A stretch of DNA of 21,606 nucleotides from an uncultured Oscillospiraceae bacterium (GTDB lineage: Bacteria > Bacillota > Clostridia > Oscillospirales > Oscillospiraceae): assembly GCA_944385775.1 (NCBI GenBank), contig CALWYM010000057.1, positions 1 through 21,606 of the forward strand. Direction: 5' to 3'. A program made the position numbers and the translations under genes. The notes beneath the pieces were generated by a model. That model did no database searches. It saw nothing but the letters and a program-made list of their open reading frames with translations, and was not told the origin of the DNA. This document shows, piece by piece, positions 12,715-20,008 of this stretch (position 1 is the stretch's first letter; every line of letters begins with the position of its first letter).

Positions 12715-14490
12715 TTACCTCATTTCGCCGTCCCATTCAACAGTTATTGTGCCGTCTCTGAGGGTAAGAAGCCCCGTATCCACCGTTTCCCCGGTGCTGT
12801 TTTCCCTTTTGTTTACATAAAGAAACCCGTCGGTCTCATTTTTCCAAAGTGTAAAGTCATAATTTCCCCTGTCGGAAAGCTCATAGCTTGCTCCGCCGAC
12901 GTAGTCGTAAATAATTATTCTCTCGTCAATAATGCCGGACCCAAAGGAATAAGTGGCGCAAAGCTCCGGCACTCCGTCGCCGGTAAAATCCTGAAAATAC
13001 CCGTTCCATATGGGCATACCGGAAAAAAGCTCCAATGTTCCTTTTTCCGTCACAGCCTCCATAATTTCAGGCTGCCAGCGGAAGGTAACTTCCGGAATTT
13101 CGGGCAGGGTTATCTCAAGGCTGCTGTCCCGGTCCATCCCCTCCGGTGACTGTGTGTAATCAAACCACTTTAAAGCCGAAGCCGTGCTGTCCGCTATCCT
13201 GATTTCGTAAACCTTTGAAACCTTCAGAGTAACCTTCACCATTTCATTTGTGTCATTTTCTGCCCTTACGCCAAGCTTATACCAGCCGTCCTTTTCCGCT
13301 GGGAACTTTACGGAAAGCCCGGACGTAAGATATTCCCCCTCGCCCTGGGCTTCTTTACCTGCAGGAACAAGATATATCTCCGTGTCCCCCATGCCCTCAG
13401 CGGTACGTACCAAAATCTCACTGTTTTGCGCCTTGAGCTCCTCGTGGGTAAAATATATCCCCTCCGGGCTGTTTGCCGGAATATATATGCTAAGAGAATA
13501 GGTTTTTCCTGCCGACGCGGTCATAAAGCACACAGCCATGGCTGCCAAAACAGCTACTGAAACAGCCCCAATCCAAAATCCGGGCTTTTTGTAGTCCAGC
13601 ACAAACTTTACCCTTTCCCTGACTCCAATCTCGCCGAAGGCAAGGGGGCAAATCCCGGCAGAGCCTTCCCTTGCGGAAAGGGAAAGAATGATCTCACCGT
13701 ACTGCGCTCTTTCCTCATTTCCCAGACCGCGTATAACCCTTTCATCGCAGGAAAGCTCAATATCACGACACAGCAGTCCAAAAGAAATCCACACAAGCGG
13801 GTTAAACCAGTGTACCGCCAGTGCTCCAAAGCCCAGAAGCTTCCACAGATAATCCTTTCCGTCAATATGGCTTCTTTCATGGGCAATAACAAAATCTCTC
13901 TGCTTTTCATCCATGCCAAAGGGAAGATAAATTTTTGGTTTTACCACACCTAACACAAAGGGTGAATCCACATTTTCGCTTTCGTAAATGTTTCCGAATA
14001 GCAAAACCGCCGTCTCAACACGTTTTCTCAGCCTGCCGTAGCTTACTCCGCCGTATATGACTATTCCGAAGGCTACTGCCGCCCACAGTAAAGCCAGCTT
14101 CGGCATAACCTTATTTTCCACGGTACCCGGCTCAGAAAACCCGTCGTCCCCCGTCACCACATAGTAGCCAGTGCCGTCATATATCGGCTGCCCACCGCCT
14201 GATATTGCCTCGTCATAATCTAAAGTGCCCTCACTGTGTATAACAGTACTGCCTACATAGTCGTCCAGAACTCCCTGTAAAACACTGCTCCTTCCAATTT
14301 CCTCCGGCACAAGGGAAAAACGGCTTTCAAGGGTAAAGGGAATAAGAAGCCTTATAAACACTATCCCCCAAAGCAGTACCCTAAGCCTTCTCGGCGCCGA
14401 ATTAAAAACTGCCCGGATCAGCAGCACAATCCCTGCCAGCATACTGCCCCAAATGCTCATCTCCAAAATCTTTGTGAACATCACGGTCAT
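12715..14490 (-). CDS. M56 (BlaR1/MecR1-like) membrane zinc metalloprotease sensor
   Basis: A 591-residue integral membrane protein. Hydrophobic segments lie near residues 11-29, 37-53, 129-150, 222-238 and 304-323. The protease domain has the zinc motif HERSH at 204-208 and the third ligand region CRDIELSCDERVI (E245), both diagnostic of M56. In BlaR1/MecR1 a signal sensed outside activates this domain, leading to loss of the BlaI repressor. The outer C-terminal domain (about 325-591) is not a penicillin-binding domain; it has beta-rich stretches and a DFTGDGVPELC loop near 500-510, like calcium-binding or beta-propeller repeats. The ATG overlaps the BlaI stop (ATGA). The signal is unknown. 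Confidence 0.92.
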   Translation of the reverse strand: MTVMFTKILEMSIWGSMLAGIVLLIRAVFNSAPRRLRVLLWGIVFIRLLIPFTLESRFSLVPEEIGRSSVLQGVLDDYVGSTVIHSEGTLDYDEAISGGGQPIYDGTGYYVVTGDDGFSEPGTVENKVMPKLALLWAAVAFGIVIYGGVSYGRLRKRVETAVLLFGNIYESENVDSPFVLGVVKPKIYLPFGMDEKQRDFVIAHERSHIDGKDYLWKLLGFGALAVHWFNPLVWISFGLLCRDIELSCDERVIRGLGNEERAQYGEIILSLSAREGSAGICPLAFGEIGVRERVKFVLDYKKPGFWIGAVSVAVLAAMAVCFMTASAGKTYSLSIYIPANSPEGIYFTHEELKAQNSEILVRTAEGMGDTEIYLVPAGKEAQGEGEYLTSGLSVKFPAEKDGWYKLGVRAENDTNEMVKVTLKVSKVYEIRIADSTASALKWFDYTQSPEGMDRDSSLEITLPEIPEVTFRWQPEIMEAVTEKGTLELFSGMPIWNGYFQDFTGDGVPELCATYSFGSGIIDERIIIYDYVGGASYELSDRGNYDFTLWKNETDGFLYVNKRENSTGETVDTGLLTLRDGTITVEWDGEMR

Positions 14491-14858
14491 TTTCCTTCCC
14501 CCTTTCTGATTTTCTCTATCATCTCCGCCACTTCCTCTATCTCCGCCGGAGAAATATCCTTTCGCCTTGTAAATGCAGCAATAAAGGCAGGAAGAGACCC
14601 TTCAAATCTTTTCTCAAAAAACTCGGAAAGCTCCTGCGCCTGTACGTCGTCCTTTGAAACAAGAGACGTCACCGTACCGCCGTCGTTTTTTAAAACTCCA
14701 CGCTCCGAAAGCCTCTTTATAACAGTGTATGTAGTGGTACGCTTCCACCCAAGCCTTTCACGGCACAGCTTCGCAAGCTCCACCGCCGTAACAGGCTCCC
14801 GCTCCCACATTATAAGGCAGAAGCGATACTCGCTTTCGTGTATTTTCGGTATTTCCAT
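14487..14858 (-). CDS. BlaI/MecI-family winged-helix repressor
   Basis: A 123-residue transcription repressor. The winged helix is clear: HESEYRFCLIMWEREPVTAVELAKLCRERLGWKRTTTYTVIKRLSERGVLKNDGGTVTSLVSKDD, where W-x-R-TTTYTVIKRL is the recognition helix signature. The C-terminal half (AQELSEFFEKRFEGSLPAFIAAFTRRKDISPAEIEEVAEMIEKIRKG) is the dimerisation helix set that M56 partners cause to be cleaved. The ATG at 14856-14858 has AAAGGAGTGA upstream; a longer in-frame start would run through the operator. It is translationally coupled to the M56 gene. It likely represses this operon through the paired dyads at 14876-14915. Confidence 0.95.
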   Translation of the reverse strand: MEIPKIHESEYRFCLIMWEREPVTAVELAKLCRERLGWKRTTTYTVIKRLSERGVLKNDGGTVTSLVSKDDVQAQELSEFFEKRFEGSLPAFIAAFTRRKDISPAEIEEVAEMIEKIRKGEGK

Positions 14859-14875
14859 CTTTCCGTCACTCCTTT

Positions 14876-14928
14876 GTCTAATCGTGTAGACCAAATATAG
14901 TCTACCATAGTAGACAACATCTTGTCAA
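14876..14928 (-). promoter_or_regulatory. BlaI-operon promoter with two operator dyads
   Basis: On the minus strand -35 TTGACA (complement of 14923-14928) and -10 TAGACT (complement of 14899-14904) are 18 bp apart. Two dyads of equal form are visible: GTCTAC-N4-GTAGAC (14900-14915) overlapping the -10 and spacer, and GTCTAA-N4-GTAGAC (14876-14891) just downstream, starting 24 bp apart. The inner TAC-N4-GTA matches the skeleton of known BlaI/MecI operators (TACA-N2-TGTA). Binding would block RNA polymerase, giving autorepression. Confidence 0.8.
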
Positions 14929-14993
14929 CAAAAATACCCCAAGGGCGGAACATTACGTTCTTTCCCTGCCCCCGTACAGATTTTATAAAATTT

Positions 14994-15035
14994 AATGTCC
15001 CGGAAAGTTCTCCTTTGAAAACTTTCCGGGACATT
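14994..15035 (-). terminator. Long perfect hairpin after the first LysR gene
   Basis: A perfect 15-bp inverted repeat, 14994-15008 (AATGTCCCGGAAAGT) with 15021-15035, with a 12-nt loop. It starts 39 nt after the LysR stop. On the minus strand it is followed by AAATTTTATAAAA, a weak T-run, so it probably ends LysR transcription before it reaches the BlaI promoter. Confidence 0.65.
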
Positions 15036-15074
15036 ATAGCATACAGGCACGAATACAAACTTGATATAGCTTTC

Positions 15075-15974
15075 CTACATAGCCCTTGAAGCCTCTTTTG
15101 CCGAGCTCAGAAAAAGCCTTACCGAATCATGCATCTCGGAATCTCTGTTCCAGTAAAGCCCGATTTTGACCGGTTGGCTTTCCTTAAGCTTTTCGCAGTA
15201 AATAGGCACCAGCATGGTATTACCTATACAGGCCTTGCTGGGCAAAAATCCACCGGCAACGCCGGTAGCTATAAACCGCTCTATTGTAAACAGCTGAGGG
15301 CTTCGCAGGATAATATTTAACGGATACCCTTCATTCAAAAACAGCTTTTCCAGCATTTCAGAAACGGGGAACGTTTTGTCCGGCATAATTACAGGATTTT
15401 TTGCGATTTCCTCCATGGTAATGGTATCCTTCCCGGCAATGGGACTTTCCGCGCTTACACAGTACACCATATCAGTTTCGTTAAAAATCATGGTGTCAAA
15501 CTTTCCCGCCCACCTTGGTTTATTGCCATAATTTGCACCGGTAAGCACAACGTCAAGCTGTTTTCTTTCAAGCTGCCAAAGCAGATTGCTCCCCGAATCC
15601 TGGGTAATCCTTACACGGAGGTCAGGGTGTGAATCGAGAAATGAACGGCATATGACGGGCGCGGCATAGTTTCCCACAACGGTTGAAAAACCAAAACGTA
15701 CATAGTCACGCTCCAGTCTCCCGGAACTTATAAGGCGCTCCATTCTGTCGTATTGCTCCAAAACTGCCGAGATCTCCTCTGACAGCGTTCTTCCCGCATC
15801 AGTCAGCGTCAGCCGAGTCCCCTCACGGTGAAACAGCATGACCCCAACCTCCCTTTCCAGCTCCTTCATTGATACGGACAATGTGGGCTGAGAAATAAAA
15901 AGCTCCCTTGCGGATTTGGTAAGGTTATTTGTTTTACAGACCGACATAAAGTACTTCATCTGACGCAGTGTCAC
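15075..15974 (-). CDS. LysR-family transcriptional regulator (module 1)
   Basis: A 299-residue regulator. The N-terminal winged HTH is canonical (LRQMKYFMSVCKTNNLTKSARELFISQPTLSVSMKELEREVGVMLFHREGTRLTLTDAGRTL), followed by the linker helix and a periplasmic-binding-protein-like effector domain from about residue 90 (YVRFGFSTVVGNYAAPVICRSFLDSHPDLRVRITQDSGSNLLWQLERKQLDVVLTG...). The start is GTG at 15972-15974 with GAGGTGAG upstream; this gives the usual MTLRQMKYF opening. It diverges from the transporter at 16120, and the palindrome at 16008 lies between them. The effector is probably the substrate or product of the neighbouring pathway, by the general LysR rule. Confidence 0.95.
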   Translation of the reverse strand: MTLRQMKYFMSVCKTNNLTKSARELFISQPTLSVSMKELEREVGVMLFHREGTRLTLTDAGRTLSEEISAVLEQYDRMERLISSGRLERDYVRFGFSTVVGNYAAPVICRSFLDSHPDLRVRITQDSGSNLLWQLERKQLDVVLTGANYGNKPRWAGKFDTMIFNETDMVYCVSAESPIAGKDTITMEEIAKNPVIMPDKTFPVSEMLEKLFLNEGYPLNIILRSPQLFTIERFIATGVAGGFLPSKACIGNTMLVPIYCEKLKESQPVKIGLYWNRDSEMHDSVRLFLSSAKEASRAM

Positions 15975-16007
15975 AGTCTCACCTCAAAATTTATAGTTAT
16001 AAGTTAT

Positions 16008-16028
16008 ATTATAGTTTTAAACTATAAT
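16008..16028. promoter_or_regulatory. LysR-type binding palindrome (module 1)
   Basis: A perfect palindrome with 10-bp arms (ATTATAGTTT, one central base, then the inverse). It contains the T-N11-A form (T16012, A16024) typical of LysR sites. Its centre lies about 63 bp before the start expected for the promoter at 16046-16074, the classical position of a LysR recognition site. A degenerate related sequence lies next to it at about 15991-16007. Confidence 0.75.
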
Positions 16029-16045
16029 ACATGATTTTTTAGTAT

Positions 16046-16074
16046 TTTACAATATTAAATTTGTGAAATAAAAT
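16046..16074 (+). promoter_or_regulatory. Promoter of transporter-dehydratase module 1
   Basis: TTTACA (16046-16051) and TAAAAT (16069-16074) are 17 bp apart, 45 nt before the transporter start codon. Its placement relative to the LysR palindrome supports it. Confidence 0.6.
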
Positions 16075-16119
16075 AAATGACGTACCGGTGCAGAAAAACA
16101 GAAAAAAGGAGAAATACCC

Positions 16120-17400
16120 ATGAATTTTGGTATTGCCTACGTGCTGGCAGTGTATGCCTTTGTGGTAATTTTGATGTGCAGCAACAAATTTACCATTGCG
16201 ACCTGTGCAGTCACCTGTGCTACCCTTCTTATGCTGGGCGGCGTGACAAACTTCAGCGAAACCTGGGCAGGACTTACAAACAGCTCCGTCATTATGATGG
16301 CATCAATGTTTGTAGTAGCTGCCGGTCTCTCCAAAACAAGTTTACTTAAAAAGCTTTCCAGCAATATTATTAAGCCCGGCTCCAGCGACACTAAAATTAT
16401 GGCAGGTCTCGCCATTATTATATTTCTTCTCACAAGTTTTACAAACGGTACAAACAGTCTTAACATTATTCTCCCCATTATTTTCACCGTTTGCGCCGCT
16501 CAGGACCGTCCGGCAAGCAAATTTATTCAAAATGCCGCCATTCTCTGTCAGGTATGGGCAGGACTTCTGCCTCTCGGAGGAAATGCGGGCAGCTTCAATA
16601 TGCTAAACCAGATTATTGAAAGCTTCGGCGGCGTAGGAGAATTCAATTACTTTACCCAGATGCTTGCTAAGCTTCCATTGGGCATTGCTGTTATGGCTGC
16701 AGTTATCTTTGTAAACCACAGATTTGCTCCTTCCTTTTCCGTTGAGCCTGTTCAGGCTTCCACCGGTCCTGCCAAGGCAAGTACGCTGACCCCCATGCAG
16801 GAGAAACTTGCGACCGTAATTTTCGCTGGTACAATTCTGGGTCTTGTAATCTCAAGCGTAACAGGCGCCTTTGATTCCACGCTTCCCTGCCTTATAGGAG
16901 CCCTTTTGATGGTTTACTGCGGCATACTCAAGCCCAGAGAGGTTCCCAACAATATGGGTATAAGCGTAATTCTCTGCTCAGTGTGCATGATCCCCATAGG
17001 CACGGCTCTTGTCAACACCGGCGGCGATAAGCTTATTGCCGACGCCATAGACACTCTTCTTGGGGGCACACGCAGCTCATTTATCGTTCTCGGCGTATTT
17101 TACCTTATATCCGCAGTACTTACACAGATTATGTACAATTCCACCGTACTTAATATTTTCCGTCCCCTTGCCATTATAACGGCCGTAAGCCGCGGCTGGA
17201 ATCCGACAGCCCTTGTTCTGGCAGTCAGCATAGGCTCCAGCGCAGCAATGCTTACTCCTATGGCCTCCAACGTTACTGCCCTCGGTTTTAACAGCGGAAA
17301 ATATACCATGAAGCAGTATCTCAAGGGAGGAATCTTCGTATTCTTCGTTGAGTTTATAGCCTTTATGGCTACGGTTCCATTTATGTTCCCGCTTGTATAA
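16120..17400 (+). CDS. SLC13/DASS-type anion permease (module 1)
   Basis: A 426-residue membrane protein with about 10-12 hydrophobic segments. Two repeat halves are suggested: the first has TSFTNGTNSLNIILPIIFTVCAA followed by AAILCQVWAGLLPLGGNAGSFNMLNQII, and the second has IGSSAAMLTPMASNVTALGFNSGKYTMKQYLKGG near the C-terminus. The TNGTN and SNV motifs sit where SLC13/DASS carriers keep their sodium- and carboxylate-binding SNT-type motifs. These carriers usually import di- or tricarboxylates or other anions with sodium. ATG at 16120 with AAAAAGGAG. It is followed 13 nt later by a dehydratase, so the cargo is probably a sugar acid or related carboxylate. Confidence 0.85.
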   Translation: MNFGIAYVLAVYAFVVILMCSNKFTIATCAVTCATLLMLGGVTNFSETWAGLTNSSVIMMASMFVVAAGLSKTSLLKKLSSNIIKPGSSDTKIMAGLAIIIFLLTSFTNGTNSLNIILPIIFTVCAAQDRPASKFIQNAAILCQVWAGLLPLGGNAGSFNMLNQIIESFGGVGEFNYFTQMLAKLPLGIAVMAAVIFVNHRFAPSFSVEPVQASTGPAKASTLTPMQEKLATVIFAGTILGLVISSVTGAFDSTLPCLIGALLMVYCGILKPREVPNNMGISVILCSVCMIPIGTALVNTGGDKLIADAIDTLLGGTRSSFIVLGVFYLISAVLTQIMYNSTVLNIFRPLAIITAVSRGWNPTALVLAVSIGSSAAMLTPMASNVTALGFNSGKYTMKQYLKGGIFVFFVEFIAFMATVPFMFPLV

Positions 17401-17413
17401 TAAGGAGGATTAT

Positions 17414-18574
17414 ATGAAAATTACCGAAGTTAAAGCAATCAGAGCCAACCGATACTGCTATGCAAAAGTCACAACGGACGAGGGTATCTACGGCATCGGC
17501 GAAAGCGGTTCCTTTGGCGCTCTCGACGCGTCTGCCGCACAGATAAATTCCTTTGCTTCCTTCCTTGTAGGCAAGGACCCTCTGGATATTGAGCATCTTT
17601 GGCAGGCTATGTTCCGTGGCAGCTACTTCCGCGGCTCCGCCGTAATGGGCGCGATCTCAGCTATTGACGTGGCTCTTTGGGATATTGCTGGAAAGTTCTA
17701 CAATGTTCCAATATATAAGCTGCTTGGCGGCAAATGCCGCAACAAGGTCCGGGTTTACAGTCATGTTATGGCAAAAACAGATGAGGAGCTTGTGGAGAAC
17801 TGCAAGAAGCGCAGGGAGCAGGGATACACTGCCGTAGGTCATCTCTCCCCCTTCCTTGATGAACCCATCACCATGCCATACGAGAAAACCCATGTAAAAA
17901 ATATGGAGGAGTCCATTCGCCGCGTCCACCTTATGCGTGAAGCGGTAGGTGACAATATTGACTTTTGCGTTGAGCTTCACAGAAGAAGCCTTCCCGGCGA
18001 GGCGGTAGTCCTTATTAACGAGATTGAGGACGTCCACCCGCTTTTCGTGGAGGACCCGATTCCTCCCGGAAATAATGAAGCCATGGCATATGTTGTTTCC
18101 AAGAGCAAAATTCCCATTGCCACTGGAGAGCGTCTCCATACCATATTTGAATTTCAGGATTTGCTTGACAAAAAAGCCACCGACTATACAAGAGTCAGCC
18201 TGACAACAGTAGGCGGCATTACCGGTGCGCGGAAAATTGCCGCGCTGGCTGAAACTAAGATGAGCCCGATTATTCCCCATAATCCACTGTCACCTGTATG
18301 TACCGCTGCTGAAATGCAGTTCTGCATGAGCATAGATAACCTTCTTATCTGCGAATATCCGGATGCAGAGGGCGGACTTATGAATGACAAGGCGCATAAA
18401 AAGTGCGAGCTTGTTACAAATTATCTCAAGCCTGAAAACGGTTATGTAACCGTTGACGATACAAAACCGGGTCTGGGAATTGACCTTGTTCCCGATGTGG
18501 AAAAGCAGTTCCCCCCTGTTAAGATGCCTGTAATGTGCAGGCTGAATGGAGACGGCTCCATTCGTGATCAATGA
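17414..18574 (+). CDS. Enolase-superfamily sugar-acid dehydratase (mandelate racemase subgroup)
   Basis: A 386-residue member of the mandelate racemase/muconate lactonizing family. The N-terminal capping domain (MKITEVKAIRANRYCYAKVTTDEGIYGIGESGSFG) is followed by a barrel. Metal ligands are E187 (FCVELHRRS), E213 (LFVEDPIPP) and E239 (IATGERL); likely catalytic His are H189 and H289 (IIPHNPLSPV), paired as in galactonate dehydratase-type enzymes. The C-terminal PGLGIDL...NRL-like tail resembles DgoD/RspA relatives. Odd points: no KxK lysine in the second strand (GYTAVGHLSPF) and the usual Asp before SHAGG is Ser (RVSLTTVGG). The ATG has AAGGAGG upstream. Substrate cannot be told from sequence; a C5-C6 aldonate, uronate or aldarate is likely. 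Confidence 0.9.
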   Translation: MKITEVKAIRANRYCYAKVTTDEGIYGIGESGSFGALDASAAQINSFASFLVGKDPLDIEHLWQAMFRGSYFRGSAVMGAISAIDVALWDIAGKFYNVPIYKLLGGKCRNKVRVYSHVMAKTDEELVENCKKRREQGYTAVGHLSPFLDEPITMPYEKTHVKNMEESIRRVHLMREAVGDNIDFCVELHRRSLPGEAVVLINEIEDVHPLFVEDPIPPGNNEAMAYVVSKSKIPIATGERLHTIFEFQDLLDKKATDYTRVSLTTVGGITGARKIAALAETKMSPIIPHNPLSPVCTAAEMQFCMSIDNLLICEYPDAEGGLMNDKAHKKCELVTNYLKPENGYVTVDDTKPGLGIDLVPDVEKQFPPVKMPVMCRLNGDGSIRDQ

Positions 18575-18608
18575 TTCCACCCCTTCTTTCTTTACTTTTT
18601 TTGCGACC

Positions 18609-18649
18609 GAACGCCGCTGATGAAAGTCATCAGCGCCGTTCTTAATTTT
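18609..18649 (+). terminator. Intrinsic terminator after module 1
   Basis: A 15-bp stem with one C-C mismatch (18609-18623 with 18627-18641) and a 3-nt loop is followed by TTAATTTT. It lies 35 nt after the dehydratase stop and directly before the end of the convergent LysR gene. On the other strand no T-run follows it. Confidence 0.7.
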
Positions 18650-19610
18650 ACGGTGAAAAGTTTTTCCAGTAGGTTACCGGAGGCTTGCTTGCCATAATGC
18701 TCTGCTCCATAAAATCTGCCGCGTCCCTCAAAAGCTCGACGTGGGGATGGTCTTTCCTGTACGCAATCATGCTTGTTCTTCGTACCGGTAGCCCTGGGAG
18801 GTTAAATACAGCGGAAACAAGATTGCCGTCATCGTCCTGCATATCCTCCATTCTGGCATAGGAACAGGTGCTGAAGCCCAGCCCCTGATTTACAAGCTTG
18901 CGTACCAAATAGGCGCTTTCTGCGCTGATAACGCGTCCAGGTCTGATGGAGTACTGATTCATCATAAGCTGATAGTTAATGCTGCTGCCAAGGCTGCTGT
19001 GGGGCTCTATAACCGGAAGACCGTTTAACTGCTCCGGTCTTAGCATATATGGTTCATAAAATGTATCCTTAGGATCAATGGAGTCAGGTAAAAGTCCAAA
19101 GCTCAGCGGTACCATAAGACATACCTTCTCTACCGTTGCGTAACGCCATTCAACCTCCATACCGTCAACCGGGTCAAACACACCAAATATAAAATCCACC
19201 TGCTGCTTTGAAAGCATATCAGGAAGTAATCTCTCCCCTGCGCACTTTACACTGATTCTGAGGTTCGGGTACTTTTCTACAAGCCGCGAAAATATCTCAG
19301 GGGATATACGATAAAACCTGCTGTGCCCAGTACCGATTGATATGTGTATATCCCCTGTGCTCATCTCAGAAAGGCGGCGGCGAAGACTCTGCTCCTTGTT
19401 GTCAATCTTCAGTTTTTCCTGCAAAAAAATCTGACCTGCGGCAGTTAACGTGATAGGGCTTTTAGAGCGGTCAAAGAGCTTTACTCCGTATTCCTCCTCC
19501 AGCCCATTGACAAATCTGGTTAGAGCGGGCTGAGAAATGTAAAGTCTTTTAGCCGCACGGCTTAAATTTTGTTCCTCCGCTATGGCTATGAAATAATCCA
19601 GGTGCTCCAT
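18648..19610 (-). CDS. LysR-family transcriptional regulator (module 2)
   Basis: A 320-residue regulator. The HTH is canonical (MEHLDYFIAIAEEQNLSRAAKRLYISQPALTRFVNGLEEEYGVKLFDRSKSPITLTAAGQIFLQEK), with the effector domain beginning near residue 88 (DIHISIGTGHSRFYRISPEIFSRLVEKYPNLRISVKCAGERLLPDML...). I took the ATG at 19608-19610 with GGTGG upstream; a GTG 15 nt earlier is possible. It diverges from the transporter at 20009 across a roughly 400-bp region containing the dyad at 19750. It is only moderately like the module 1 regulator, mainly in the HTH, so the two are not recent copies. Confidence 0.95.
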   Translation of the reverse strand: MEHLDYFIAIAEEQNLSRAAKRLYISQPALTRFVNGLEEEYGVKLFDRSKSPITLTAAGQIFLQEKLKIDNKEQSLRRRLSEMSTGDIHISIGTGHSRFYRISPEIFSRLVEKYPNLRISVKCAGERLLPDMLSKQQVDFIFGVFDPVDGMEVEWRYATVEKVCLMVPLSFGLLPDSIDPKDTFYEPYMLRPEQLNGLPVIEPHSSLGSSINYQLMMNQYSIRPGRVISAESAYLVRKLVNQGLGFSTCSYARMEDMQDDDGNLVSAVFNLPGLPVRRTSMIAYRKDHPHVELLRDAADFMEQSIMASKPPVTYWKNFSP

Positions 19611-20008
19611 TTCTAAATCCACCACCTAAGTTTGTTAAATTTACTTTTATTTTATCACATACAGTCACGCTTGTACAGAATAAATTTGTCAAAAAGCAAC
19701 AAAATTCCCCTTAAAAAGTCTTTGAATTAGTTAAAAATAGATATAATATTATAACCTTTGTGTTATAGTAGCTTCAGTCTCCGGTGTATATTCTGCCTAA
19801 AACTGCTGACAAAGTCTTGTTAAGGTTGCACAAAGTATACCTGTTATATACCAATCAGTGTATGCAGTCATAACATAAACAGCATTTTTCAAATCAATGT
19901 AAAAGATATATTATAAAGGCACAGGGAACAACTCAATCAAATGCGCGCAGAGAATTTACGGTTCCTTAGAAAATGAATGTTCAATAGAATTAAAAAAGGA
20001 GAAGAAAA
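19611..20008. promoter_or_regulatory. Divergent control region of module 2
   Basis: This AT-rich stretch of about 400 bp has no gene I can support. It holds the dyad TATAAC (19750-19755)-N6-GTTATA (19762-19767), which suits a LysR site. A weak plus-strand promoter TTTTCA-17-TATTAT (19886-19914) lies about 90 nt before the transporter start; a second, nearer to the dyad, is not convincing. The transporter leader is therefore long and may carry more control, but I see no terminator or known riboswitch in it. Confidence 0.5.
19750..19767. promoter_or_regulatory. Candidate LysR-type dyad (module 2)
   Basis: TATAAC and GTTATA, exact inverse 6-bp arms 6 bp apart, lie in the divergent region between the LysR gene and the MatC-like transporter. 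The TATA-rich arms recall the module 1 palindrome, but the spacing and inner bases differ. Confidence 0.5.

Noticed and set aside
13173..13184. SALK (SxxK-like) residues in the outer domain of the M56 protein, suggesting a penicillin sensor
   Set aside because: The surrounding residues (DSTASALKWFDY) do not look like a penicillin-binding active site, and no matching SxN or KTG motif is seen.
14810..15058. Minus-strand frame of 82 codons upstream of the BlaI gene
   Set aside because: It crosses the BlaI promoter and operators and the 15-bp hairpin, and overlaps the real repressor gene in another frame.
15129..15320. Plus-strand open frame inside the first LysR gene
   Set aside because: Antisense shadow of a clear LysR coding sequence, without a ribosome binding site.
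19722..19747. TTGAAT and TATAAT as a promoter for the MatC-like gene
   Set aside because: The spacer is only 14 bp, too short for a normal housekeeping promoter.
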